Origin: CADEDH01 sp050330635
GTDB lineage: Bacteria; Actinomycetota; Acidimicrobiia; Acidimicrobiales; SZUA-35
Reading direction: 5' to 3'
NCBI GenBank assembly: GCA_050330635.1
Contig: JBHJNQ010000015.1
Span: 62,001-126,000, forward strand
Length of the DNA stretch: 64,000 nt
Part shown: positions 17,936 to 27,890 of the stretch, piece after piece
Layout: the number at the start of each line of letters is the position of its first letter
How positions within the stretch are numbered: the first letter of the stretch is position 1
Translations under genes and position numbers: made by a program
Notes under the pieces: generated by a model
What the model was told of the DNA's origin: nothing
The model's input: the letters and a program-made list of their open reading frames with translations, nothing else
Database searches by the model: none

Positions 17936-18901
17936 TCAGCGGGTGAGGAGCCGCACCGTCGCGGTGTCGGCTCCGAAGCCCGTTCCGGCCTCGATGGCCT
18001 CGGCCGTGTAGCGGGCCGAGGCCTCGACGATGGGTGCCAGCCGGCCCGGGTTCATGGCGTTGATCCCCATCGTCCGGGACAACGTCAGGTCGGGCTCGAT
18101 GGCCAGCACCGCCATCCCGGCCCGGCGCAGCCGCTCGACGTTCACCTGGAGGCGACGGCGGGGATACGCCCGCAGGGCGGACAGCAGGGGTGACCGGGCC
18201 AGCTCCGGGGAGGTGATCGAGAGAGGGGCCGACACGATGACCAAGTCGAGCGGCGGTGCGGCGGGTGAGGCGTCGAGGAGGACGTCGGCGTTGTCGGGAC
18301 ACCGCATCCCGCCGTCGACGAAGCGCCGCTCGCCGATCGTCACCGGGGCGAAGTAGCCGGGGATGGCGCAGCTGGCCTCGACCGCGGTGGCCACGTCGAC
18401 GTCGGTGCGGTCACGCCCGATCACCACCCGCCTCCCGGTGTCCAGCTCGGTCACCGGGATCCACAGGGCCCGCTCGGGCCAGCGGTCGCCGTGGAGGGGT
18501 TCGATGGCGGCCCGCAGCGCCGCCGTGGTCTGGCGGCCCTCGGGGAGGGCGGCGGCCACCAGGTTGGAGGGCCGGAGCCGGGTACCCCGCCCCAGCTCGC
18601 GGACGAGGAGGCCCGGAGCGGCAGGCCCCCGCCACAGGCGCGGCAGGCGAAAGGGCCCGGCGATGGCGTCGACCGGCGGGACGTCGCCGCCGGGCCGTTG
18701 ATCGAGCACCCGGGCGGTCAACTCGGCGGTGTCGAGCCCGGATCGCACGGCGGCCGCCACGATCGAGCCGGCCGACGTGCCGACCACCACATCGGCGGTG
18801 CGGGGATCCCAGCCCGCCAGGGCCAGGGCGGCGAGGACCCCGGTGTGGAAGGCGTAGCCGGCCACCCCGCCCCCACCCAGAACGAGAGCGACCCGGGTCA
18901 T
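17936..18901 (-). CDS. Patatin-like phospholipase family protein
   Basis: Putative lipid acyl hydrolase of 321 residues with a Ser-Asp dyad. Oxyanion loop LGGGGVAGYAFH directly after the N-terminus, nucleophile GTSAGS around residue 42 and catalytic Asp in FVDGGMRC. The ATG at 18901 sits inside a perfect 12-bp inverted repeat (18891-18917), so initiation may be hindered or regulated by structure, or the transcript may begin within it. The upstream gene is the CoxL-like molybdoenzyme on the same strand, 56 bp away. Substrate unknown. Confidence 0.85.
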   Translation of the reverse strand: MTRVALVLGGGGVAGYAFHTGVLAALALAGWDPRTADVVVGTSAGSIVAAAVRSGLDTAELTARVLDQRPGGDVPPVDAIAGPFRLPRLWRGPAAPGLLVRELGRGTRLRPSNLVAAALPEGRQTTAALRAAIEPLHGDRWPERALWIPVTELDTGRRVVIGRDRTDVDVATAVEASCAIPGYFAPVTIGERRFVDGGMRCPDNADVLLDASPAAPPLDLVIVSAPLSITSPELARSPLLSALRAYPRRRLQVNVERLRRAGMAVLAIEPDLTLSRTMGINAMNPGRLAPIVEASARYTAEAIEAGTGFGADTATVRLLTR

Positions 18902-18917
18902 CGGTGATGACCCGGGT
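18891..18917. promoter_or_regulatory. 12-bp perfect inverted repeat over the patatin start codon
   Basis: acccgggtcatc and gatgacccgggt flank a 3-nt loop. The hairpin lies 41 bp past the CoxL-like stop and covers the patatin ATG. There is no T-tract on either side, so it is either a U-less terminator or a translation-control or operator element. Confidence 0.7.
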
Positions 18918-18957
18918 CGCTCGGGGCGTTCTCGGCCGGAACCGATCGCCGTGTCGC

Positions 18958-21261
18958 TCAGCTGCCCACCTTGGCACCCTGGATGGCCTGCCACACCGTC
19001 TGGGCGGTCAGCGGCATGTCGATGTGACGCACCCCGAGGTGGGAGACGGCGTCGACCACGGCGTTGTGGATGGCCGGGGTGGAACCGATCGTGCCCGACT
19101 CGCCGATGCCCTTGGCCCCGAGCGGGTTGCGGGGGCTGGCCGTCTCGGTGTTGCTCGTCTCGAACGAGCACAGCTCGGCCGCCGACGGGATGGCGTAGTC
19201 CATCAGGTTGCTGGTGACGGGGTTTCCGTCGTCGTCGTAGCGGACGATCTCGTACAGAGCCTGGGCCGCCCCCTGGGCGATGCCGCCGTGCTGCTGGCCG
19301 GTGACCAGCAACGGGTTGAGGATCGTGCCGCAGTCGTCGACGGCGACGTGGCGCACCATGGTGACCGCCCCGGTCTCGGTGTCGACCTCGACCACCGACA
19401 CGTGGGAGCCGAACGGGAACGTCGAGTCGGTGCCGTCGAAGTCGAGCTCGTGGCTGAGGCCGGGCTCCATCCCCTCGGGCCGCTTGCCGTCGTCGTTGGC
19501 GGCGGCGGCCAGATCGGCCCAGGTCACGGCCGACGTGGGCACGCCGGCCACCTGGAGGCCGCCCTCGCCGGTGACTATGTCGTCCTCGCTGGCCTCCAGC
19601 AGGTGGGCGGCCAGTTTCTTGGCCTTGGCCAGGACGGTCTCGCTGGCCACGTGCACGGCCGACCCTGCGGTCTGCAGGGAGCGGGAGCCCATCGTGCCGG
19701 CGCCGCGGGGGATCTGGTCGGTGTCGGACTGGACGAGCGTGATGTCGCTCATCGGGATGCCGAGCATGTCGGAGACGATCATGGCGAAGGCGGTGAGGTG
19801 GCCCTGACCGTGGGCGCTGGTGCCGACCCTGGCCGTCGCCGTGCCGTCGGGGTTGATCTCGACCGCTCCGTACTCGACGTGGAGGCCGATGGGGGCCGTG
19901 ACCTCGACGTACGACGAGAGACCGATCCCGAGCTGCTTCACGTCGCCCGACTCCCGGCGCTTGGCCTGCTCGGCCAGCAGCGACTGGTAGTCGGCAGCCT
20001 GGAGGACGGCGTCGAGGGCCTTTTCGTACTCGCCCGAGTCGTAGTTGGCGCCCCCCAGGGTGGTCAGGGGGAACTGGTCGGGCTGGAGGTAGTTCTTGCG
20101 GCGGATCTCCGCCGGGTCGATACCGAGCTCGTCGGCGGCCACGTCGATCGACCGCTCGAGGAGCTGGGTGGCCTCGGGGCGGCCGGCCCCCCGGTAGGCG
20201 GCGGTGGTCGTGGTGTTGGTGGCGGCGCTGCGGGCGTGGAAGCGGATCTTGGGGATCTGGTAGACGCCCTGGATCATCATCTGGGTCAAGATCGGCAGGA
20301 AGCCGCCGATCGCCGGGTAGGCGCCGGCCTCGGCCAGGACGTCGACGTCGAGGCCGACGATCTTGCCGTCGCCATCGAGTCCCATCTTGGCCGTCATGAC
20401 CATGGCCCGACCGTGGGCCAGCGACACCATGTCCTCGCTGCGCTCCTCGGTCCACTTGACCGGTCGGCCCAGGGTCTGGGCCGCCTTGATCGTGATGAAG
20501 TGCTCGACGTAGACGCCGGCCTTGGGGCCGAAGCCGCCGCCGACGGTGGGGGCGGCGACCCTGACGTTGGCGGCGTCGAGACCGAGCTGGCCAACGAGGG
20601 CGTCACGGACGGCGATCGGGTTCTGGCTCGGGATCCACACCTCGAGGTGGTCGCCGTCGGGGATGGCGATGCAGCCGTTGGGCTCCATCGGCACGCCGGC
20701 TAGGCGCTGACTCACCATCTTCGTCTCGACCACGGTGGCTGCGCCCTCGTTGGGGTCGCTGTCGTCGTCGGGCGGCATGGCCGTCTCGAAGCACATGTTG
20801 GTGCCGACGCCCTCGAACAGGAGGGGGGCGTCGGGGGCGATGGCGGCCTCGATGTCGACGATGGCCGGCAACGGGGTGTAGTCGACGACGACGGCCTCGG
20901 CGGCGTCGGCCGCCGCCTCCCGGCTCTCGGCCACGACGGCGGCGACGATGTCGCCGACGAAGCGGACCTTGCCCTTGGCCAGGACCGGCCGGTTGAAGCC
21001 GGGGTCGAAGGCGGGAAAGCCCTGGAAGTCGGCGATCTCCAGGTTCTCGGCCGTGTAGACGCCGAGCACCCCGTCCATGCCGGCGGCGTCGGAGGTGTCG
21101 ATCGAGTCGATGGTGGCGTGGGCGTACGGGGAGCGGACGAAGTGGAGGTGGGTGACTCCGGGGACGTCCATGTCGTCGTAGTACTTGTCGGCACCCCTGA
21201 GCAACGTCGGGTCCTCGAGTCGCTGGACCGCGTTGCCGAGTATCGAGCCCTGAACTGCCAT
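18958..21261 (-). CDS. Molybdopterin-binding oxidoreductase large subunit (form II CoxL-like)
   Basis: Xanthine-dehydrogenase-family large subunit, 767 residues, binding the Mo cofactor. GGGFGPKAG, the active-site loop AYRGAGRPEA, and the C-terminal GAKGIGESGTIGSTPAI with the catalytic Glu are all present. AYRGAGR is the form II signature; true CO dehydrogenases have AYRCSFR, so CO oxidation should not be assumed. The medium (FAD) and small (2Fe-2S) subunits that usually accompany it are absent from both sides. TAAGGAG lies about 6 nt before the ATG, a strong ribosome site. Confidence 0.85.
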   Translation of the reverse strand: MAVQGSILGNAVQRLEDPTLLRGADKYYDDMDVPGVTHLHFVRSPYAHATIDSIDTSDAAGMDGVLGVYTAENLEIADFQGFPAFDPGFNRPVLAKGKVRFVGDIVAAVVAESREAAADAAEAVVVDYTPLPAIVDIEAAIAPDAPLLFEGVGTNMCFETAMPPDDDSDPNEGAATVVETKMVSQRLAGVPMEPNGCIAIPDGDHLEVWIPSQNPIAVRDALVGQLGLDAANVRVAAPTVGGGFGPKAGVYVEHFITIKAAQTLGRPVKWTEERSEDMVSLAHGRAMVMTAKMGLDGDGKIVGLDVDVLAEAGAYPAIGGFLPILTQMMIQGVYQIPKIRFHARSAATNTTTTAAYRGAGRPEATQLLERSIDVAADELGIDPAEIRRKNYLQPDQFPLTTLGGANYDSGEYEKALDAVLQAADYQSLLAEQAKRRESGDVKQLGIGLSSYVEVTAPIGLHVEYGAVEINPDGTATARVGTSAHGQGHLTAFAMIVSDMLGIPMSDITLVQSDTDQIPRGAGTMGSRSLQTAGSAVHVASETVLAKAKKLAAHLLEASEDDIVTGEGGLQVAGVPTSAVTWADLAAAANDDGKRPEGMEPGLSHELDFDGTDSTFPFGSHVSVVEVDTETGAVTMVRHVAVDDCGTILNPLLVTGQQHGGIAQGAAQALYEIVRYDDDGNPVTSNLMDYAIPSAAELCSFETSNTETASPRNPLGAKGIGESGTIGSTPAIHNAVVDAVSHLGVRHIDMPLTAQTVWQAIQGAKVGS

Positions 21262-21583
21262 GAACGCTCCTTAGAGAAACCGGTGATGTGCCGCCGATCG
21301 ACCCCACCCGAGGGCGAGTATGGTCGTACGGAGTAGGAGTGATTGTGCCCCGGATTCTGTTCGTCCGTCACCTCTTGCGGCGAATCGGTCCTGCGGAATC
21401 GGTCCTGCGCCGGCCGGAAACGGCGGCGCCGGAAACGGCGGCGCCGGGGACATGGCTCGCAACCCCTCGACCCGCCCGGTTGTTCCCGGTAGTCTGATCG
21501 TGTCGGACTGACCCAGCCAAGGTACTGCCGAACGAAGGGATGACGATGGTCGGGCCCGGTCGTGGACCCGGCCTGGAGGTTCG
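21262..21583. other. Intergenic region (322 bp) with two short tandem duplications
   Basis: Divergent promoter region between the CoxL-like gene and the PTPS-like gene. It holds gaatcggtcctgcg twice (21382-21409) and a 15-bp unit around ccggaaacggcggcg repeated 2.3 times (21413-21447). No credible reading frame, RNA gene or consensus promoter was seen. Confidence 0.7.
21382..21447. repeat. Adjacent 14-bp x2 and 15-bp x2.3 tandem repeats
   Basis: Exact 14-bp duplication at 21382-21395/21396-21409, followed by a 15-bp period from 21413 to 21447. The close pairing of two different tandem duplications suggests a slippage-prone site. Confidence 0.8.
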
Positions 21584-21961
21584 ATGCGACTGACGATGAC
21601 CGCTGCGGTCACCGCCCGATGGGGTCACCGGGTCGGCGGGCTGATCCATACCCATGCCTGGACGGTCGAGGCGACGGTGGAAGGACCGTGCGACGCCCCG
21701 ATGGTGTTCCCGGCCGACGACCTGGAGCGGATCCTGTCCGAGACCGTCCGGCCCTGGGAGCACCACTACCTGACCGACACCGACGTCGGGCGGTGGAAGG
21801 GCTACGACCCGATCGTGTGGGATCGGGAGCCCACGGTCGAGGAGATCAGCCGCCGCCTGTGGGAGTGCCTCACCCCCGAGGTGCCGGGCCTGGCCTCGTT
21901 GGCTCTGATCGAGAGCACCGAGTTTGACCGCTGCCGCCGGGTCCAGCTCTTCGCCGGCTGA
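21584..21961 (+). CDS. 6-pyruvoyl-tetrahydropterin synthase/QueD-like protein, catalytic Cys absent
   Basis: Protein of 125 residues with the PTPS fold layout. Putative zinc ligands are His15 (RWGHR) and the HTH pair at 22 and 24, which replaces the usual HGH. VEATVEG, MVFPADDLERI, the PTVEEISRRLW segment and the C-terminal LIESTEF with the pterin-anchoring Glu follow. I do not find the catalytic Cys expected between the first His and the HxH pair, so the reaction may differ from that of QueD or PTPS. GGAGG lies 4 nt before the ATG. No queuosine or folate genes are nearby. Confidence 0.65.
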   Translation: MRLTMTAAVTARWGHRVGGLIHTHAWTVEATVEGPCDAPMVFPADDLERILSETVRPWEHHYLTDTDVGRWKGYDPIVWDREPTVEEISRRLWECLTPEVPGLASLALIESTEFDRCRRVQLFAG

Positions 21962-21984
21962 CGGTCGCTCTCACGCCGCCTGAC

Positions 21985-24375
<2,391 letters not shown>

Positions 24376-24431
24376 CGGTGCTGCTGCTCCTGGAGGATCG
24401 GGCGCCGCCGCAGCGGTGGCGCCTACTCAGC

Positions 24432-24467
24432 TTACTTGCTTTTCAGCGATTACGAGATTACAAGTAA
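24432..24467. promoter_or_regulatory. Inverted repeat in the AT-rich lon / RHH-like intergenic region
   Basis: ttacttg (24432-24438) and caagtaa (24461-24467) form perfect 7-bp arms separated by 22 bp, inside an unusually AT-rich island. TTGCTT (24436) and TTACAA (24459) are spaced 17 bp like -35/-10 boxes, and the ATG follows the second by 7 nt, so this may be the leaderless promoter of the 24472 gene with an overlapping operator. It does not match the HAIR motif. Confidence 0.4.
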
Positions 24468-24471
24468 CGCT

Positions 24472-24999
24472 ATGCCCAAGCCGCCCCTTCCCCCCGCCGA
24501 CGACGCCGCCGCCTGGTTCGCCGGTCGTCTCCCGTCCGACTGGTTCGAGGGTCCCGTCACCGTCCGCCACGACAAGGACGAGATCGTGGTCATCGGCCGC
24601 CTGACCCCGCCCGCCAACCTGCCCGAGAGCGAAGGTGACGTGGGCGTGGCCCTCGCCGCCCGCATCGCCGGCTTCCGGGAGGACACCCGCCAGCACCGCA
24701 TCCGCATCGCCGACGAGGCGCAGGCCCGGTGGCAGCGGATCGTGTCGTGGGGGGCCAGCTGCGGCGACGTCGAGGCCATGTTCACCCACGCTGCGGTCCC
24801 GGTCATGACGCGCCTCACGTTCGAGCACCGCACCACCCTCGACACCCTCATCGACGCCGGCGTCGCCGGCAGCCGGTCGGAGGCGCTCGCCTGGTGCGTG
24901 GCTCAGGTCGGCGAGCACCAGGGCGAGTGGATCGGCCGCCTCCGCCAGGCGATGACCGAGGTCGAGCGGATCCGGGCCGAGGGCCCCGAGGGAGCCTGA
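24472..24999 (+). CDS. Hypothetical protein with ribbon-helix-helix-like segment
   Basis: Protein of 175 residues, unnamed family. The middle (LPSDWFEGPVTVRHDKDEIV VIG, split by strand pattern) is beta-rich. The last third contains LTFEHRTTLDTLIDAGVAGS and RSEALAWCVAQVGEH, which has the strand-helix-helix look of CopG/Arc DNA-binding domains. If so, the palindrome just upstream could be its own operator. There is no Shine-Dalgarno site; a leaderless start is likely. The neighbour lon may be under the same control, but this is inference. Confidence 0.6.
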   Translation: MPKPPLPPADDAAAWFAGRLPSDWFEGPVTVRHDKDEIVVIGRLTPPANLPESEGDVGVALAARIAGFREDTRQHRIRIADEAQARWQRIVSWGASCGDVEAMFTHAAVPVMTRLTFEHRTTLDTLIDAGVAGSRSEALAWCVAQVGEHQGEWIGRLRQAMTEVERIRAEGPEGA

Positions 25000-25048
25000 G
25001 CGGTGCTGAGCGCACCACGGCCACGACGGAGCGGCTCCGGCGGGCGGC

Positions 25049-25612
25049 TCAGGTGCTGAGGAACCGCTCGTAGCGTTCGAGGTCGATCCAGGCTCCGGTG
25101 CGCTCGGCGAAGCGGCGGGCGGCCGGCGCCATCAGCTCCAGCCGGCCGGTCCGGGCCTCGGTCGACGACACGGCGTGGACGGCCTCGACCGGCACGTCGA
25201 GGCGGACGTGACCGGGCACGGCCAGCGGGGGTCGGGGGGCCACCGCCACTTCGGGCAGCCGGGCCATGGCCCGGTCCCGCTCGGCCTCGTCGGCGTACCA
25301 GGCGATCTCCTGGATCTGGTGCCACTTGTCGGCCCCCATGATCACCACGTCGAAGCCGTCGGCGATGTCGACCAGGAGGGTCGCCTCGGTGACGGCGGCC
25401 CGCAGCCAGTGGTGGTCGGCCGCCACCGCCGCCAGCACGTCGATCCGGTGCTCGAACAGGGGTCGCTCCACCTCGCCCTTGCCCAGGGCCCGGCGGCTGT
25501 GGACGAGCACCACCTCGTCGAGGCGGCGCTGGCGGCGGGCGGCGGCGGCGATCGCCACATGGGCCGTCGTCGGAGGGTTGAACGATCCCGGGTACACACC
25601 GATCCTCGCCAT
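25049..25612 (-). CDS. NadD-like nucleotidyltransferase
   Basis: Cytidylyltransferase-fold protein of 187 residues, close to nicotinate-nucleotide adenylyltransferase. The substrate loop is GVYPGSFNPPTTAH, where the second His motif reads TTAH in place of the usual H-x-GH; GADKW matches the NadD GxDxl position; VSSTEAR corresponds to the ISSTxIR motif. It is not beside obg, proA or rsfS, the usual nadD neighbours, so it could be a paralog with another nucleotide substrate. The start at 25612 gives the complete N-terminal strand. Confidence 0.7.
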   Translation of the reverse strand: MARIGVYPGSFNPPTTAHVAIAAAARRQRRLDEVVLVHSRRALGKGEVERPLFEHRIDVLAAVAADHHWLRAAVTEATLLVDIADGFDVVIMGADKWHQIQEIAWYADEAERDRAMARLPEVAVAPRPPLAVPGHVRLDVPVEAVHAVSSTEARTGRLELMAPAARRFAERTGAWIDLERYERFLST

Positions 25613-25698
25613 CGTCCCAGCATGCCAGCATCGGGTGGGTCGACGGCGAGGCCGTCGTCGGAGGCGGAGGGCGGGTCGGGGGCGGGCCCGCAGTCTCG

Positions 25699-25704
25699 TA
25701 GCCT
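25699..25704 (+). promoter_or_regulatory. Putative -10 box (TAGCCT)
   Basis: TAGCCT, 9 nt before the ATG at 25714 of the phospholipase D-like gene. Confidence 0.35.
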
Positions 25705-25713
25705 TGGGGCTTC

Positions 25714-26811
25714 ATGGCTGGCCATCTCCTCGACACCGCTCGGACGCCACGGACGTTCGCCCTGCTCGACACGGATGGCTTCGTCGACGAACTGCACCAT
25801 CGGCTCCCGGCCGCCCGGTCCCACGTCGAAGTCCAGCTGATGACCTTCGACGGTGACCGTTCCGGTCTCGCCGTCGCCGGCGCCCTGATCGACGCGGCCC
25901 GCCGGGGGGTGCGGGTCCGCCTCCTCGTCGACTCGTTCGCCCACCGCTTCGTCAGCGACCGCCCGGTCCGCCGGGCCGACGTACGACCGGAGTACCGGCG
26001 GACCGTGGCCATGTTCGACGAGCTGAGGGCGGGCGGGGTCGAGCTCCGCTTCACCCGGCCCAACGGGCCGCTCAACGTCTTCGCCATGGCCCGCAACCAC
26101 AAGAAGATGTACGTGATCGACGACACCGCCTATCTGGGTGGGGTCAACGTCAGCGATCACAACTTCGCCTGGCACGACTTCATGGTCCGTATCGACGAGG
26201 CGTCGATGGTGACGGCCGTGGTGGCCGACTTCGACCGCACGTTCGCCGGTGGTGGACCCCCCGTGGGCGGCCCCATCATCACCGACCGGGCGCTGGAGGC
26301 CACCTTCGACGAGATGCTCTCGACGGCCCGCCACCGGGTCATCGTCGCCTCCCCCTACGCCCTCGACCGCCACCTGGTTCGGGCCCTCACCGCCTCCCCG
26401 GCCCCGGAACGGCTGGTCGTCGTGGCCGACCACAACAACTTCCGGGTCCTCCAGGCCATCACCCCCTACCTGGCCGGGCGCCTCCGCACGGCCGGGGTGG
26501 CCCTACGCCGCTACCACCGGTTCTCCCACTGCAAGTTCGTGCTCGTCGACGATGACCGCCTGCTCATCGGCTCGTCCAACTACGGTCGCCACAGCTTCTG
26601 GTGCAACGAGGAGATCGGCCTCGTCATCCGCGACCGGGCCTTCATCGCCGAGGCCGAGACCCTCCTCCTGGCCGGTCTGGTCGAGGTCGACACCGAGGGC
26701 ACGCTGCCGCTGCAGGCCTTCGGCTGGGGCGCCAGCGCCGGCATGGACCTGCTCCTGCGGCTCTATTCCCATCTCATCGTGCCCCGGGTCGCACCGCTGG
26801 CCCGCCCGTGA
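25714..26811 (+). CDS. Phospholipase D-like (cardiolipin synthase-type) protein
   Basis: Protein of 365 residues with two HKD motifs: HKKMYVIDDTAYLGGVNVSDHN in the first half and HCKFVLVDDDRLLIGSSNYG in the second, each with the HxK(x)4D core. This is the layout of bacterial cardiolipin synthases and related phosphatidyltransferases, but it lacks their N-terminal membrane helices, so it is soluble or peripheral. It is co-transcribed with a VTT membrane protein and a thioesterase through GTGA overlaps, which suggests a role in membrane lipids. Confidence 0.82.
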   Translation: MAGHLLDTARTPRTFALLDTDGFVDELHHRLPAARSHVEVQLMTFDGDRSGLAVAGALIDAARRGVRVRLLVDSFAHRFVSDRPVRRADVRPEYRRTVAMFDELRAGGVELRFTRPNGPLNVFAMARNHKKMYVIDDTAYLGGVNVSDHNFAWHDFMVRIDEASMVTAVVADFDRTFAGGGPPVGGPIITDRALEATFDEMLSTARHRVIVASPYALDRHLVRALTASPAPERLVVVADHNNFRVLQAITPYLAGRLRTAGVALRRYHRFSHCKFVLVDDDRLLIGSSNYGRHSFWCNEEIGLVIRDRAFIAEAETLLLAGLVEVDTEGTLPLQAFGWGASAGMDLLLRLYSHLIVPRVAPLARP

Positions 26812-27455
26812 CCGACTCCGCCGTCACCCCGTTCCCGGCCCGTGGCACCGACCGCCGGACCCTTTTGCTGGTGGCGATAGCCGCCGTCGTGGCGGCCGTG
26901 ACCATCGGCACCTGGCTCGTCGGTCGGGCCCTCGACGCCCCGATCGTGGCCTTCGCCGGGCTCATGGTGGGGGCGACGACCTTCGTTCCCCTCCCCGCCG
27001 ACACGTTCGTCCTCGCCGCCGCCCCCCACGAGCCGGCCCTGCTGATCGGGGTCGTGGGCGGGGTGATCAACGCCGTCATGATCCTGATCGAGCGGGCGTG
27101 GATCCTCGTCCTCGTCGAGCATCCCTGGTTCGACCGCTTCCGACGGTTCTTCGAGACCAACCGCTTCGTGGCGTGGACCGAGCGCAACATGTTCGTGTCG
27201 CTGCTCGTGGGGGCCGCCACGTTCATCCCGTTCGAGCCGTTTCGCCTGATCGCCACCCTCACGCGCTACTCGATGTCGAAGTACGTCCTGGCCACGCTGA
27301 TCGGCCGGGGCGGCCGCTACCTGGCGCTGGCCGCGCTCGGCACGGCCCTGCTCGAGGTGGGGTGGCTCGACCAGGCCATCGGGGTGACTCTCGTGCTGTT
27401 CCTGTTGGGGCTGTGCCGCTCGGCCCTCAAGCTCCACCGGGGCTCGCGACGGTGA
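26808..27455 (+). CDS. VTT/SNARE-associated domain membrane protein
   Basis: Integral membrane protein of 215 residues with about five hydrophobic segments. The re-entrant loop LMVGATTFVPLPADTFVLAA and the conserved GRGGRYLALAALG near the C-terminus are hallmarks of VTT (DedA/TMEM41-like) proteins, which include lipid scramblases. The GTG start at 26808 overlaps the upstream PLD stop (GTGA). The pairing with a PLD-type enzyme supports a phospholipid role. Confidence 0.75.
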   Translation: MTDSAVTPFPARGTDRRTLLLVAIAAVVAAVTIGTWLVGRALDAPIVAFAGLMVGATTFVPLPADTFVLAAAPHEPALLIGVVGGVINAVMILIERAWILVLVEHPWFDRFRRFFETNRFVAWTERNMFVSLLVGAATFIPFEPFRLIATLTRYSMSKYVLATLIGRGGRYLALAALGTALLEVGWLDQAIGVTLVLFLLGLCRSALKLHRGSRR

Positions 27456-27847
27456 CGTCCGACGCCGAGGCCGAGCTGGGTCGGGTCTTCGGCGCCCTCC
27501 ACCCGGAGGTCACGATCGCACCCGACGGTGGCGGCGTCGTGGCCACGGCCCGCTTCGAGCCCCAACCGGAGCACCGCGGCATCCGGGGGCTGCTCCACGG
27601 CGGTATGGCCGCCACGGTGCTCGACCACGTCTGCGCCCGGGCCGCCGGCGCCGCCCTCGGGGGACCGGTGGTGACCGGCACCCTCGACCTCCGCTACCGT
27701 CACCCGGTCGCCCTCGACGGTGGCCCCTACCGGGTCGAGGTACGGGCCGGTCGGGCCCGGGGCCGGGCGGTGCGGGTGGCGGGGGCGGTGCTGGGGCCCG
27801 ACGGCCGATCGCTCGTCGACGCCCGGGCCCTGTTCGTGGCGCGGTGA
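27452..27847 (+). CDS. PaaI-type hotdog thioesterase
   Basis: Single hotdog domain of 131 residues. The motif GIRGLLHGGMAATVLDHVCA supplies the HGG loop and the catalytic Asp position, and the strand VVTGTLDLRYRHPVALDG is typical. It would hydrolyse acyl-CoA or acyl thioesters in the cytoplasm. Last gene of the PLD-VTT-thioesterase operon, with a GTG start overlapping the upstream stop (GTGA). Substrate unknown. Confidence 0.8.
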   Translation: MTSDAEAELGRVFGALHPEVTIAPDGGGVVATARFEPQPEHRGIRGLLHGGMAATVLDHVCARAAGAALGGPVVTGTLDLRYRHPVALDGGPYRVEVRAGRARGRAVRVAGAVLGPDGRSLVDARALFVAR

Positions 27848-27878
27848 GCGTCGGACAGCAACCCGTCGGCCCGACCGG

Positions 27879-27884
27879 TAGGTT
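27879..27884 (+). promoter_or_regulatory. Putative -10 box of leaderless ilvD promoter (TAGGTT)
   Basis: TAGGTT, 6 nt before the ilvD ATG at 27891, which lacks a Shine-Dalgarno site. Confidence 0.45.
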
Positions 27885-27890
27885 CGTCGC

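Noticed and set aside
18958..21261. Aerobic CO dehydrogenase
   Set aside because: The active-site loop is AYRGAGR (form II), not the AYRCSFR of true CODH, and the small and medium subunits are absent.
24376..24471. HspR-binding HAIR motif controlling lon
   Set aside because: The region has an inverted repeat but not CTTGAGT-N7-ACTCAAG.
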